This document shows positions 42,277-50,039 of a stretch of 64,000 nucleotides of DNA, piece after piece. The stretch is taken from assembly GCA_017474515.1 (NCBI GenBank), contig JAFVHN010000006.1, positions 62,001 to 126,000 of the forward strand, given 5' to 3'. A program made the position numbers and the translations under genes. Position 1 is the first letter of the stretch. Every line of letters begins with the position of its first letter. This stretch comes from Prevotella sp. (GTDB lineage: Bacteria > Bacteroidota > Bacteroidia > Bacteroidales > Bacteroidaceae). The notes beneath the pieces are model-generated. The model ran no database searches, was not told where the DNA came from, and saw only the letters and a list, made by a program, of their open reading frames with translations.

Positions 42277-42477
42277 AGTGCATCTTTCCCATAACGTGAC
42301 GCGAATTAACCCAGCTTGCCACGCTGAGCTGCAAGGCGGGGCCGTACCCCCCAAGGGCACGTTAAGGCCCCGTCGGAAGGATAGTTTGGCGTGATGGGAA
42401 AACTATACTTAAAAATGTTTTTTTACTCACACAATAAATTTTTCACTTTTCACTTTTCTTTTTTTACTTTTTTTTAT

Positions 42478-42485
42478 TACCTTTG
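42478..42485 (+). promoter_or_regulatory. -7 motif TACCTTTG of the DUF4348 lipoprotein gene
   Basis: TACCTTTG, fitting TAnnTTTG, 46 nt before the ATG at 42531. Confidence 0.5.
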
Positions 42486-42530
42486 CCCATGATTTGAGAG
42501 GTATTACCTATATTAAATGGTTTTTGTAGT

Positions 42531-43382
42531 ATGAGAAAAGGGATTTATGCGGTGCTGGCAATGTGCGCCGGCATGATTCTTTTTGCAGAGAGTTGTAAGG
42601 AAAAGAAACCTGCAACCGAAGAAGCACCCGCAGCGGCACCCGCCGACTCCGACACGCTCTTTGTGGCCGACACATTGGCGCAAATCATTGAAGAGCAGCC
42701 CGTTCCCAAGGCTGCCGACGAGTTGTTCGACGATTTCATCTATGTGTTTTGCCACAATCGCAAGCACCAGCTTTCCAGAATACAATGGCCGCTGAAAGAG
42801 ATGACGGCGGGCAAGGTGAAGGTTGTGCAGCGAAAGCAGTGGTACATGGAGCAGCTATACATGCCGCAGGGCTTCTGTACGCTCATTCTCGACAACTACA
42901 AGCAGCAGGAGCAGGCCAAGGACACCGCCGTCAGCCATGTGGTGGTGGAAAAAATCTTCCTCGACAAGAACGTCGTCAGGTCTTTCCATTTCAACAGGAT
43001 GGAAGGCCAGTGGATGCTCACCTCGGTGGAAAACAGCGTGATGGGCAGCAATCCCAACGGCTCGTTCCTCACCTTTTATGAGAAATTCTCCACCGACTCC
43101 GCCTTCCAGGCCGAAAGCCTTGCCGAAACCATTGCGTTCTCGGGGCCCAATCCCGACGACGACAGCGAAGAGCTACAAGGCGAAATCACTCCTGCCCAGT
43201 GGGAGGACTTCCAGCCGGGAGAGCTGCCCCAGGGCGTCATCTACAACACCGTGTATGGCGAGCGCGGAAAGGCGGGGCACCAGAAAATTTTCCTGCTCCG
43301 AGGCATTGCCAGCGGACAGGAAATGCAGCTCACATTCAAGCAGATGGATGGAGCGTGGAAGCTGGTGGGGCTGAAAGAATAA
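42531..43382 (+). CDS. DUF4348 lipoprotein
   Basis: 283 aa. Signal peptide RKGIYAVLAMCAGMILFAES with an AESC lipobox. An Ala/Pro/Glu-rich linker (EEAPAAAPADSD) leads into the DUF4348 domain (about 55-280), seen in ADELFDDFIYVFCHNRKHQL, SRIQWPLKEMT and FLLRGIASGQEMQLTFKQMD. Location is the periplasm or outer membrane surface. The function of the family is unknown. A long AT-rich repeat-bearing stretch separates it from murB. Confidence 0.85.
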   Translation: MRKGIYAVLAMCAGMILFAESCKEKKPATEEAPAAAPADSDTLFVADTLAQIIEEQPVPKAADELFDDFIYVFCHNRKHQLSRIQWPLKEMTAGKVKVVQRKQWYMEQLYMPQGFCTLILDNYKQQEQAKDTAVSHVVVEKIFLDKNVVRSFHFNRMEGQWMLTSVENSVMGSNPNGSFLTFYEKFSTDSAFQAESLAETIAFSGPNPDDDSEELQGEITPAQWEDFQPGELPQGVIYNTVYGERGKAGHQKIFLLRGIASGQEMQLTFKQMDGAWKLVGLKE

Positions 43383-43472
43383 ACTATATTTTTACGATTT
43401 ACTTGCTTTTTAATCGCTACATCATCAACCATAAAAGTAAATCGTTTGTTGTTAAATCGTAAATCGCAAATC

Positions 43473-44486
43473 GTGAAAAACGAAACCAACTATAGCCTGC
43501 TCGGGCACAACACCTTCGGCATCGACGCACGGTGTAGCCGCTTCCTTGAATATGGCAACGAGGAAGAGGCGCGACAGGTGGCGGCCATTTTGCGCCACAA
43601 TCCCACACCTTATTTAATAATAGGCGGCGGCAGCAACCTGCTGCTCACCCGCGACTATGAGGGCACCGTGGTGCGTTCAGACATTCGCGGCATCGCGTTT
43701 TCGGAGGATGAAAATGCGTGGATGGTGCGGTGTGGGAGCGGTGAAACGTGGGACGACGTGGTGGCCGAGACGGTGAAGAAAGGACTGCCCAACCTGGCCA
43801 ACCTGTCGTTAATTCCCGGCGACGTGGGCGCGTCGGTAGTGCAAAATATCGGGGCCTACGGCGCCGAGGTCTGCCAGTTTGTCGCTGAGATTGAGGCCAT
43901 TGAAGTGGCGTCGGGCGAAAAGAGGATGATTCTTCCCCGCGACTGTCACTATGGCTATCGCGAAAGCCGCTTCAAACATGAATGGAAGCAGCAGTTCCTC
44001 ATCACCCACGTTACTTACAGGCTCGACAAAGCCTTTCAGCCAAGCCTGGCCTACGGCGACATCCGCCAGGAGCTGGAACGCCGGGGCATTGCCGCGCCCA
44101 CCGCTTCCGAGCTTCGGCAGGTCATCATCGACATCCGCCGCGCCAAGCTGCCCGACCCCCGCGAGCAGGGCAATGCCGGCAGCTTCTTCATGAACCCCGT
44201 GGTGGAGCGCCATGTTTTCGACGCAGTCGTGGCACAATATCCGCAGATGCCCCATTATACCATTGATGAGGACCATGAGAAAATTCCTGCCGGGTGGATG
44301 ATTGAGCAATGCGGGTGGAAAGGCAAAAGTCTGGGGCGTGCCGGCGTTCACCACAAGCAGGCGCTGGTGCTGGTCAACCTCGGCGGGGCCACCGGCGCGG
44401 AAATTGTTGAACTCTGCAATGCCGTCAGGGCCGACGTGAAACGCAAGTTCGGCATTGAGATAAAGCCCGAAGTCAACGTGATATGA
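43473..44486 (+). CDS. murB: UDP-N-acetylenolpyruvoylglucosamine reductase MurB (GTG start)
   Basis: 337 aa. Cytosolic FAD enzyme of peptidoglycan precursor synthesis. FAD-binding signatures: YLIIGGGSNLLLTRDYEGTV and LSLIPGDVGASVVQNIGAYG with the catalytic Glu region near the end (KPEVNVI). The type I-like C-terminus has PAGWMIEQCGWKGKSLGRAG. No ATG is suitably placed. GTG at 43473, preceding KNETNYSLLGHNTFGIDA, matches where the family starts. The start lies in an AAATCGT repeat tract. It overlaps the MBL gene by 4 bp (ATGA). Confidence 0.95.
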   Translation: MKNETNYSLLGHNTFGIDARCSRFLEYGNEEEARQVAAILRHNPTPYLIIGGGSNLLLTRDYEGTVVRSDIRGIAFSEDENAWMVRCGSGETWDDVVAETVKKGLPNLANLSLIPGDVGASVVQNIGAYGAEVCQFVAEIEAIEVASGEKRMILPRDCHYGYRESRFKHEWKQQFLITHVTYRLDKAFQPSLAYGDIRQELERRGIAAPTASELRQVIIDIRRAKLPDPREQGNAGSFFMNPVVERHVFDAVVAQYPQMPHYTIDEDHEKIPAGWMIEQCGWKGKSLGRAGVHHKQALVLVNLGGATGAEIVELCNAVRADVKRKFGIEIKPEVNVI

Positions 44487-45247
44487 AGCTGACTTTTCTT
44501 GGAACAGGAACCTCGGTGGGTGTGCCCACCATAGGCTGCTCGTGTAAGGTATGTCGCAGCAACGACCCTCACGACAAGCGCCTGCGCTGCTCGGCCATGG
44601 TGGAAACCGACCATACGCGCCTGCTCATTGACACGGGTCCCGACTTCAGGCAACAGATGCTGGCACAGGAGTTCCGGAAGATCGACGCCGTGCTGCTCAC
44701 CCACATCCACTACGACCATGTGGGCGGCATTGACGACCTTCGCCCTTTCTGCCAGTTCGGTGAAATCAATGTCTATGCCGACAATGACACTTGCGACGGG
44801 CTGATGCACACCGTGCCTTATTGTTTTGCCGAAAAGCGTTACCCTGGCGTTCCTGCCATCCACCTCAACCGGCTTACGCACTATAGGCTGCTGCAAGTAA
44901 ACGAGTTACAGGTGGTGCCCTTCGTGGTCTATCACGGGCGGAAACCCATCACCGCGTTCAGGATAGGGCCGCTGGCCTACATCACAGACATGAAAACCAT
45001 TGAGGAAAGCGAGTTCGCCTTCCTGCAGAATGTTGACACACTTGTGGTCAATGCCTTACGCTTTTACCCCACGCACCACGCCCATCAGGACGTTGCCGAC
45101 GCCGTGGCCTTTGCCCAGAGGGTGGGCGCACGGCAGACATGGCTCATCCATTCGTGCCACGACATCGGCCTGCACGAAGAGGTGAACCGCCTACTGCCGC
45201 AGAACATACAATTAGCCTACGACGGCCAGGTGGTGGAGCTGCCTTGA
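44483..45247 (+). CDS. MBL-fold phosphodiesterase, PhnP-like
   Basis: 254 aa. Metallo-beta-lactamase fold with LTHIHYDHVGG (HxHxDH) plus downstream metal ligands in LAYITDMKT and LIHSCHDIGLHEE. The N-terminal LGTGTSVGVPTIGCSCKVCR with two CxC motifs is characteristic of the PhnP branch (cyclic phosphate phosphodiesterases), often fused or paired with LipB or MurB in Bacteroidetes. It overlaps murB by 4 bp, so is translated with it. Substrate is not inferred. Confidence 0.88.
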   Translation: MKLTFLGTGTSVGVPTIGCSCKVCRSNDPHDKRLRCSAMVETDHTRLLIDTGPDFRQQMLAQEFRKIDAVLLTHIHYDHVGGIDDLRPFCQFGEINVYADNDTCDGLMHTVPYCFAEKRYPGVPAIHLNRLTHYRLLQVNELQVVPFVVYHGRKPITAFRIGPLAYITDMKTIEESEFAFLQNVDTLVVNALRFYPTHHAHQDVADAVAFAQRVGARQTWLIHSCHDIGLHEEVNRLLPQNIQLAYDGQVVELP

Positions 45248-45270
45248 CAAGTGGTCTGGCGAGAAAGAGT

Positions 45271-45531
45271 CTATTTCTTGAATTTACGGTAAAGTTTCCA
45301 TACGAGGATGAGGCCGTCGAGCACACCCGCTCCGGTGCTCATCATGCTTTGCAGGCCCATTTTGCGCTTACGGCTGGGGGTGAGGGCGGTGGGCTTGGAA
45401 AACAGTTGTTGGCGCAAAGTGTTTATCTGCTTGCTGTCTTTGCGTATTTCCTTGAGCAACTGAGCCTTACGGTCGCTGATGGCCCGCAGGGTGTCATAGG
45501 TGGGGCGAATGTCGTTTTCTTCAGTCAACAT
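45271..45531 (-). CDS. Small basic protein in a YtxH/holin-type operon, 86 aa
   Basis: Third gene of a minus-strand trio (transcription 46175 to 45271). The N-terminal half is helical and charged (ISDRKAQLLKEIRKDSKQIN), the C-terminal half has a hydrophobic stretch (MSTGAGVLDGLILVWKLYRK) that might associate with the membrane. No family recognised, but the order YtxH, DUF1469, small basic protein is repeated in many Bacteroidetes, so it is likely a real member of that set. Confidence 0.75.
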   Translation of the reverse strand: MLTEENDIRPTYDTLRAISDRKAQLLKEIRKDSKQINTLRQQLFSKPTALTPSRKRKMGLQSMMSTGAGVLDGLILVWKLYRKFKK

Positions 45532-45558
45532 CTTTTTAACATTTTGGTGTCGGTAAAA

Positions 45559-45906
45559 TTATTCCATCAGCAAACTGGCCAGAAACCTTACCAAGGGCTT
45601 TTCCACCCACGATTTCCGGAATGCCAGGAACAGCAAGAACACAATGATGTAGAATGCCGCTACAATAAGGAACGCCACGGAATGGCCAACAAGTGGTGCC
45701 AAGGCGTAGGCGGCGGCAAAGGACAGATAGATGAAAATAATGAGAATGAGGAGAAGGGTGACCGCGGCAATGATAAGTGACGTTATCAGCCTTACCACTT
45801 TCTCAATGACATCGAGCCGCAGATATTCGTTCTGCAGCCCGATGTAGTGCTTGAACAACTCAACGAGCTGCCCAATGGTTTCAATGTTCTGATCGCTTGA
45901 AAACAT
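45559..45906 (-). CDS. DUF1469 / Holin-X superfamily III membrane protein
   Basis: 115 aa. Two strongly hydrophobic segments (LITSLIIAAVTLLLILIIFI and SVAFLIVAAFYIIVFLLFLA) after a soluble N-terminus (NIETIGQLVELFKHYIGLQN). This is the Holin-X/DUF1469 layout. Despite the name, these chromosomal proteins are not phage lysis proteins. Middle gene of the minus-strand trio; location inner membrane. Confidence 0.85.
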   Translation of the reverse strand: MFSSDQNIETIGQLVELFKHYIGLQNEYLRLDVIEKVVRLITSLIIAAVTLLLILIIFIYLSFAAAYALAPLVGHSVAFLIVAAFYIIVFLLFLAFRKSWVEKPLVRFLASLLME

Positions 45907-45956
45907 ATTGAAGCCTTTGTTACGGTCTGCCTGCGGGGGAGCCGGCAGATGTGTCG

Positions 45957-46175
45957 TCAGTCGATAACGTCTTCAACAGTTTCCTTAATGTCGTCGGCCA
46001 GGTCACCAATCTCCTTTTTCGAGAGGTTGATGTTGTGCTTCTTGCAGAAGTCGTCGATGGCGTCGGTGATTTTCTCACGTGTGTCGGTTCCTTTTTCGGG
46101 AGCCAGCAAAAGGCCGAGAGCTGCGCCTGCGATGGCACCGCCAAGGAATGCGCCAATGTAACCTAATGTTTTCAT
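45957..46175 (-). CDS. YtxH-domain protein, 72 aa
   Basis: Start at 46175 (KTLGYIGAFLGGAIAGAALG then LLLAPEKGTDTREKI). The YtxH glycine-rich membrane helix and LLAPEKG signature are clear. A longer in-frame start (46232) lies upstream of the promoter and is excluded. C-terminal acidic helix IGDLADDIKETVEDVID. First gene of the trio, with the -7 motif TACATTTG at 46220-46227. General stress or envelope association is known for some family members; not shown here. Confidence 0.85.
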   Translation of the reverse strand: MKTLGYIGAFLGGAIAGAALGLLLAPEKGTDTREKITDAIDDFCKKHNINLSKKEIGDLADDIKETVEDVID

Positions 46176-46219
46176 AATTCTTGTTTGTTTAAATGAATAA
46201 TAATGAATGATTTCATTCG

Positions 46220-46227
46220 CAAATGTA
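46220..46227 (-). promoter_or_regulatory. -7 motif TACATTTG of the YtxH trio
   Basis: Minus-strand TACATTTG fits the consensus and leaves a leader of about 38 nt; it fixes the start at 46175. Confidence 0.55.
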
Positions 46228-46397
46228 GGCATTTTATGTGAAAAAGCGAAAAAAGAACCGTCATTTTTTGTTAAAAACTCATTATAACCTTACATTTAAC
46301 AAACTTTAGGTACTTCTTTCCTTATTTATTCCCCGAATTTGTGTAATTTCGCACATCATTTTGCAATTTAAGTTTCATTTTAAACATATCAAAACGT

Positions 46398-46889
46398 ATG
46401 AAAAAGTACATTTTAGTGTGCGCAAGCCTGGCTGTAGCCTTGGCTTTCACCAGCTGTGGCTCAAAGGAAAGTGCCTATCGTAAGGCATACGAAAAAGCAA
46501 AGGCCCAGGAAGCTGCACAAACCATGCAGACGACAACGGAAACGCAGCCTGTCGTGGCTCCCGTCACTACCACTCCGGGCACGGAGACCATTGTGACCGA
46601 CAACTACGACAACGTGTCGGTGACGCCCGAAACGATTACCGTCGTGGATGGTGCAGGCCTGAAGAAATACAGCGTGGTGGTGGGCTCCTTCGCCAGCAAG
46701 ACCAATGCCGAGAACTTCTGCCAGCAGGTGCGCAACGCTGGTTATCCCGCACAGATTGCCTATAACAGTGGCAATCAGAAGTATCGTGTCGTGGCTACTA
46801 CCTTCGACGACAAGGCCAGCGCCGTGAGGAGCAGAGACTCGCTCAGCTCCCAGTACAAGGGCGCATGGCTGCTCTTTAATCAGCGATAA
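46398..46889 (+). CDS. SPOR-domain lipoprotein
   Basis: 163 aa. Lipobox FTSC (Cys near residue 20), an Ala/Thr/Pro-rich linker, then a C-terminal SPOR domain: YSVVVGSFASKTNAENFCQQ, VRNAGYPAQIAYN and YRVVATTFDDKASAVRSRD. SPOR binds peptidoglycan stripped of stem peptides, typically at division sites. A lipoprotein, so at the inner or outer envelope membrane. A TAATTTCG box (46344-46351) is a near match to a -7 motif. The ruvX gene follows 12 bp later. Confidence 0.88.
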   Translation: MKKYILVCASLAVALAFTSCGSKESAYRKAYEKAKAQEAAQTMQTTTETQPVVAPVTTTPGTETIVTDNYDNVSVTPETITVVDGAGLKKYSVVVGSFASKTNAENFCQQVRNAGYPAQIAYNSGNQKYRVVATTFDDKASAVRSRDSLSSQYKGAWLLFNQR

Positions 46890-46901
46890 ACTTCTTTGCC
46901 G

Positions 46902-47330
46902 TTGGCTCGGATATTGTCGATAGACTACGGAAAACGGCGTACTGGAATAGCAGTTACCGACCCATTGCAAATCATTGCCAATGGGTTGGTAACCGTTTCT
47001 ACGTCACAGCTCTTCGACTTCCTCAAGTCGTATGTTGACAAGGAAGACGTGGAGATGATTGTTGTGGGAAAACCCATGCAGACAAATGGACTGCCCAGCG
47101 AAAACCTCAACCGCGTGGAGCAGTTTGTCAACAGGTGGAAAAAGGCCTTCCCCGACATCCCCGTGCAATATGTTGATGAGCGCTACACGTCGGTGCTGGC
47201 CCATCAGGCCATGTTGGAAGGGGGACTTAGGAAAAAGGCAAGGCAAGACAAGGCACTGGTCGATGAAATCAGTGCCACTATTATCTTGCAGAGCTACCTT
47301 GAAAGCAGGCGACTCCATCCGCAACAATAA
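46902..47330 (+). CDS. ruvX: Putative pre-16S rRNA nuclease / Holliday junction resolvase RuvX (TTG start)
   Basis: 142 aa. RNase H-like fold: RILSIDYGKRRTGIAVTDPL (first catalytic Asp), MIVVGKPMQTNGLPSENLNR, and VQYVDERYTSVLAHQAM with KARQDKALVDEISATIILQS (remaining acidic residues). YqgF is reported to trim the 5' end of 16S rRNA. There is no ATG before the conserved RILSIDYG start: TTG at 46902 (or 46896) must be used. It lies 12 bp after the SPOR lipoprotein and 46 bp before def. Confidence 0.93.
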   Translation: MARILSIDYGKRRTGIAVTDPLQIIANGLVTVSTSQLFDFLKSYVDKEDVEMIVVGKPMQTNGLPSENLNRVEQFVNRWKKAFPDIPVQYVDERYTSVLAHQAMLEGGLRKKARQDKALVDEISATIILQSYLESRRLHPQQ

Positions 47331-47376
47331 TAACTTACTATTTTTTTTGTAAAACAAACAAAAGAACTTATCCTCA

Positions 47377-47937
47377 GTGATTTTACCTATTTATATTTAT
47401 GGGCAGCCGGTGCTGCGCAAAGTTTCACAGGACATTCCGAAGGACTACGCTCAGCTGGACCAGTTGATAGCCAATATGTTTGAAACGCTCGACGCCTCCG
47501 AGGGCATCGGCCTTGCCGCTCCTCAGATAGGACTTAATGAGCGCGTGGTTGTCATCGACCTGAATGTCCTTAGTGAAGACCTTCCCGAATATGCGGGTTT
47601 CCGCAAGGCATTCATCAATCCCCACATCATCGAAACCGACGACACCGTCACCGACTCAACGGAAGAGGGCTGCCTGTCGTTGCCCGGTATTCACGAAAAG
47701 GTGACACGCCCCACGCGCATCCATGTGAAGTATGAGGACCAGGAGCGAAACCCGCACGATGAATGGGTGGAAGGCTATTTGGCAAGGGTGATGCAACATG
47801 AGTTCGACCACCTCGACGCCCACCTGTTCATTGACCACATCTCGCCCTTGCGCCGACAACTCATTAAGAACAAACTGAAAAACCTTACTTTAGGCAGATA
47901 CCATTGCTCCTATCGGACCAAACCGCCGAAGAAATGA
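47377..47937 (+). CDS. def: Peptide deformylase (GTG start)
   Basis: 186 aa. Removes formyl groups from nascent proteins. All three metal/active motifs are present: EGIGLAAPQIG, EEGCLSLPGI (Cys ligand) and MQHEFDHLDAHLF (HEFDH). Starts with GTG at 47377, since ILPIYIYGQPVLRKVSQDIP follows directly and no ATG is nearby. The stop overlaps an ATG (ATGA, 47934-47937), but the downstream TPR protein more likely begins at the GTG at 48042. Confidence 0.96.
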   Translation: MILPIYIYGQPVLRKVSQDIPKDYAQLDQLIANMFETLDASEGIGLAAPQIGLNERVVVIDLNVLSEDLPEYAGFRKAFINPHIIETDDTVTDSTEEGCLSLPGIHEKVTRPTRIHVKYEDQERNPHDEWVEGYLARVMQHEFDHLDAHLFIDHISPLRRQLIKNKLKNLTLGRYHCSYRTKPPKK

Positions 47938-48041
47938 GAAAAAGCCCCCCTGTCACCCCGCAGTCCACTTCTCATCCCTCAGGGGGGAGGAGGTATGGCG
48001 GCGGAACTCCCCTCCTTTGGCGAGGAGCCCCGAAATGGGCT
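47938..48041 (+). repeat. GC module of the composite repeat, between def and the TPR gene
   Basis: AAAGCCCCCCTGTCACCCC, CTCATCCCTCAGGGGGGAGG, GGCGGAACTCCCCTCCTTTG, GGAGCCCCGAAATGGGCTGT: the same module order as at 19005. An open frame runs through it from 47934, but its translation (Pro/Gly/Arg-rich) looks like repeat, not protein. Confidence 0.65.
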
Positions 48042-50039
48042 GTGAAGGTATCGGGGACGGCTTTCTTTCATCTTCTTCTTTTTTTCCTGCTGGCGTTTTC
48101 CCCCGCCAGTTCTTTTGCGCAATACAATATCGACCGCGTCCTGATGGCCGGACGCAGTGCCTTGTACTATGAAGACTATGTGCTCTCCATGCAATATTTC
48201 AATCAGGCCATCCACGCCAAACCTTATCTTTATGAGCCGTGGTTTTACCGTGCCGTGGCAAAATTCTACCTCGACGACTTCGTCGGGGCCGAGATGGACT
48301 GCAACGAAGCCATCCGCTTGAATCCCTATATTTCCAATCTCTACGACCTCCGCGGCATTTGCCGCATCCGGCAGCAGAAATATGATGTTGCGGCCGACGA
48401 CTATACCAGTGCCATCCGCGAAGACCCCACCAACCAGGGCTATTGGTACAACCGCGCCCTTTGCCGCTTGAACGGAAAGGACTACGACCAGGCCAACCTG
48501 GAGCTCGACTCCATGATGACGAGGTGGAGCAAGAGCGCCAAGGTGTACCAGCTGAAGTGCGAAGTGTGCCTTCAACAGAAAGACACCGCCCAGGCCGAGC
48601 ATTTCCTTGACAAAAGCCTTGAGCTCGACCCTTACGATGCCGAGGCGTGGACGGTGCGCGCCATGATGAGCCTTAACAAGAAGAAATGGCGCGACGCCGA
48701 CAAACAGCTCACCGAAGCCATCCGACTGCGGCCCACCGTGGTGTCGAACTATGTCAACCGCGCCATGGCCCGCTACAATTTCAACAACCTGCGCGGGGCT
48801 TTGGCCGACTATGACAAGGCCATTGAACTTGACGCCGACAACTTCCTCGCCCACTATAACCGCGGACAGCTTCGTGTGCAGGTGGGCGACGACAACCGCG
48901 CCATCGACGACTTTGACTTCATCATCAGCCGCGAGCCTCAGAACATCATGGCAGTCTATAACAGGGCGCTCCTTCTGGAACGCACCGGCGACATGCGCGG
49001 TGCCATTCGCGACCTTTCCACCGTCATCGACCAGTTCCCCAACTTCTGGGCCGGACTTCAATTGCGCGCCCAATGCTACCGTCGCCTGGGCATGGTCAAC
49101 CAGGCTGAGCTCGACGAGTTCAGAATTTTCAAAGCCCAGATGGACAAGCACATAGGCATACAGCCCCGTTGGAGCAAGAACAAACGCAAGGAGGTGAGGA
49201 AGTTGAGCGACATCGACCTCGACAAGTACAACCAGCTTGTAGAGGAAGACGAGCCCGTGGTAGAGCACGAATACAACAGCGCCTATAGGGGTAAGGTGCA
49301 GAACCGCGCCGTGGAAGACACTTTCATGCCCCTTTACATCCTGACTTTCCGCGAGCAGGCCAACCAGCTGTCGTCGTTGAAAGCCTTCGACACCCAGGTG
49401 GAGCAGCTCAACCACGCCACGCAGGGCCCGCACATTGCCATTTCCTGTTCTGTTGCCCCCCTTACCGAAGACGAGGCCAGCCATTATTTCCATACCATCG
49501 ATTCGTTGACCGCGCTCATCGACGGCGCTTCCGATTTTGCCGCCTCCAAGCATCTCATGGTGCTCAGGGCCGTGGCCTATACCGTGGTTCAGGACTACGA
49601 TGCCGCCATCAACGACCTTTCCGCCTATTGCCAGACCGACAGCACCTCTTCCGTGGCCTACTGGCAACGTGCCGCCTGCCGCACCCTTGCCGGACAATTT
49701 GCCCAGGCCGAGGGCATTGAGGGAAAGCTTCGCCAGCAGACCACCCTCGACGATTATGAAAGGGCAATCCGCCTGAACCCGCAAAACCCCTATATCCTTT
49801 ACGACCGCGCCACTTTCCATGCCAACCGGAAGAACTACGCCGTGGCCATCGACGACTATACGAAAGCCATCGCCATGTCGCCACAACTTGCCGAAGCTTG
49901 GTACAACCGCGGCCTGTGCCACCTGCTCAACGGACAATGGCAGAAAGGCATTGAAGACCTGAGCAAGGCCGGGGAACTCGGACTCTATGATGCCTACAGT
50001 GTCATCAAGCGCCACCGATTGAAAAACGATGCCAAATGA
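48042..50039 (+). CDS. Exported TPR protein (GTG start)
   Basis: 665 aa from GTG at 48042, which gives a textbook signal peptide (KVSGTAFFHLLLFFLLAF, SPASSFAQ). An ATG at 47934 would prepend 36 residues translated from the GC-rich repeat and is rejected. At least ten TPRs follow (AEMDCNEAIRLNPYISNLYD, ALADYDKAIELDADNFLAHY, AIDDFDFIISREPQNIMAVY, AIDDYTKAIAMSPQLAEAWY). A gap with a Lys/Asp-rich insert lies in the middle (KNKRKEVRKLSDIDLDKYNQ). It acts as a periplasmic or outer-membrane-associated scaffold. It overlaps the AGCS gene by 4 bp (ATGA). Confidence 0.88.
   Translation: MKVSGTAFFHLLLFFLLAFSPASSFAQYNIDRVLMAGRSALYYEDYVLSMQYFNQAIHAKPYLYEPWFYRAVAKFYLDDFVGAEMDCNEAIRLNPYISNLYDLRGICRIRQQKYDVAADDYTSAIREDPTNQGYWYNRALCRLNGKDYDQANLELDSMMTRWSKSAKVYQLKCEVCLQQKDTAQAEHFLDKSLELDPYDAEAWTVRAMMSLNKKKWRDADKQLTEAIRLRPTVVSNYVNRAMARYNFNNLRGALADYDKAIELDADNFLAHYNRGQLRVQVGDDNRAIDDFDFIISREPQNIMAVYNRALLLERTGDMRGAIRDLSTVIDQFPNFWAGLQLRAQCYRRLGMVNQAELDEFRIFKAQMDKHIGIQPRWSKNKRKEVRKLSDIDLDKYNQLVEEDEPVVEHEYNSAYRGKVQNRAVEDTFMPLYILTFREQANQLSSLKAFDTQVEQLNHATQGPHIAISCSVAPLTEDEASHYFHTIDSLTALIDGASDFAASKHLMVLRAVAYTVVQDYDAAINDLSAYCQTDSTSSVAYWQRAACRTLAGQFAQAEGIEGKLRQQTTLDDYERAIRLNPQNPYILYDRATFHANRKNYAVAIDDYTKAIAMSPQLAEAWYNRGLCHLLNGQWQKGIEDLSKAGELGLYDAYSVIKRHRLKNDAK

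Noticed and set aside
41972..42394. 140-aa ORF as an intact gene
   Set aside because: Its second half is out of frame with the Fib_succ_major domain; the real continuation is in another frame, so this is a pseudogene fragment.
45559..45906. Phage holin
   Set aside because: The Holin-X/DUF1469 label is nominal; it lies in a conserved chromosomal trio with YtxH and without lysis genes.
47979..50015. 678-codon minus-strand frame opposite the TPR gene
   Set aside because: Antisense shadow of a repeat-rich gene; no start context or domain.
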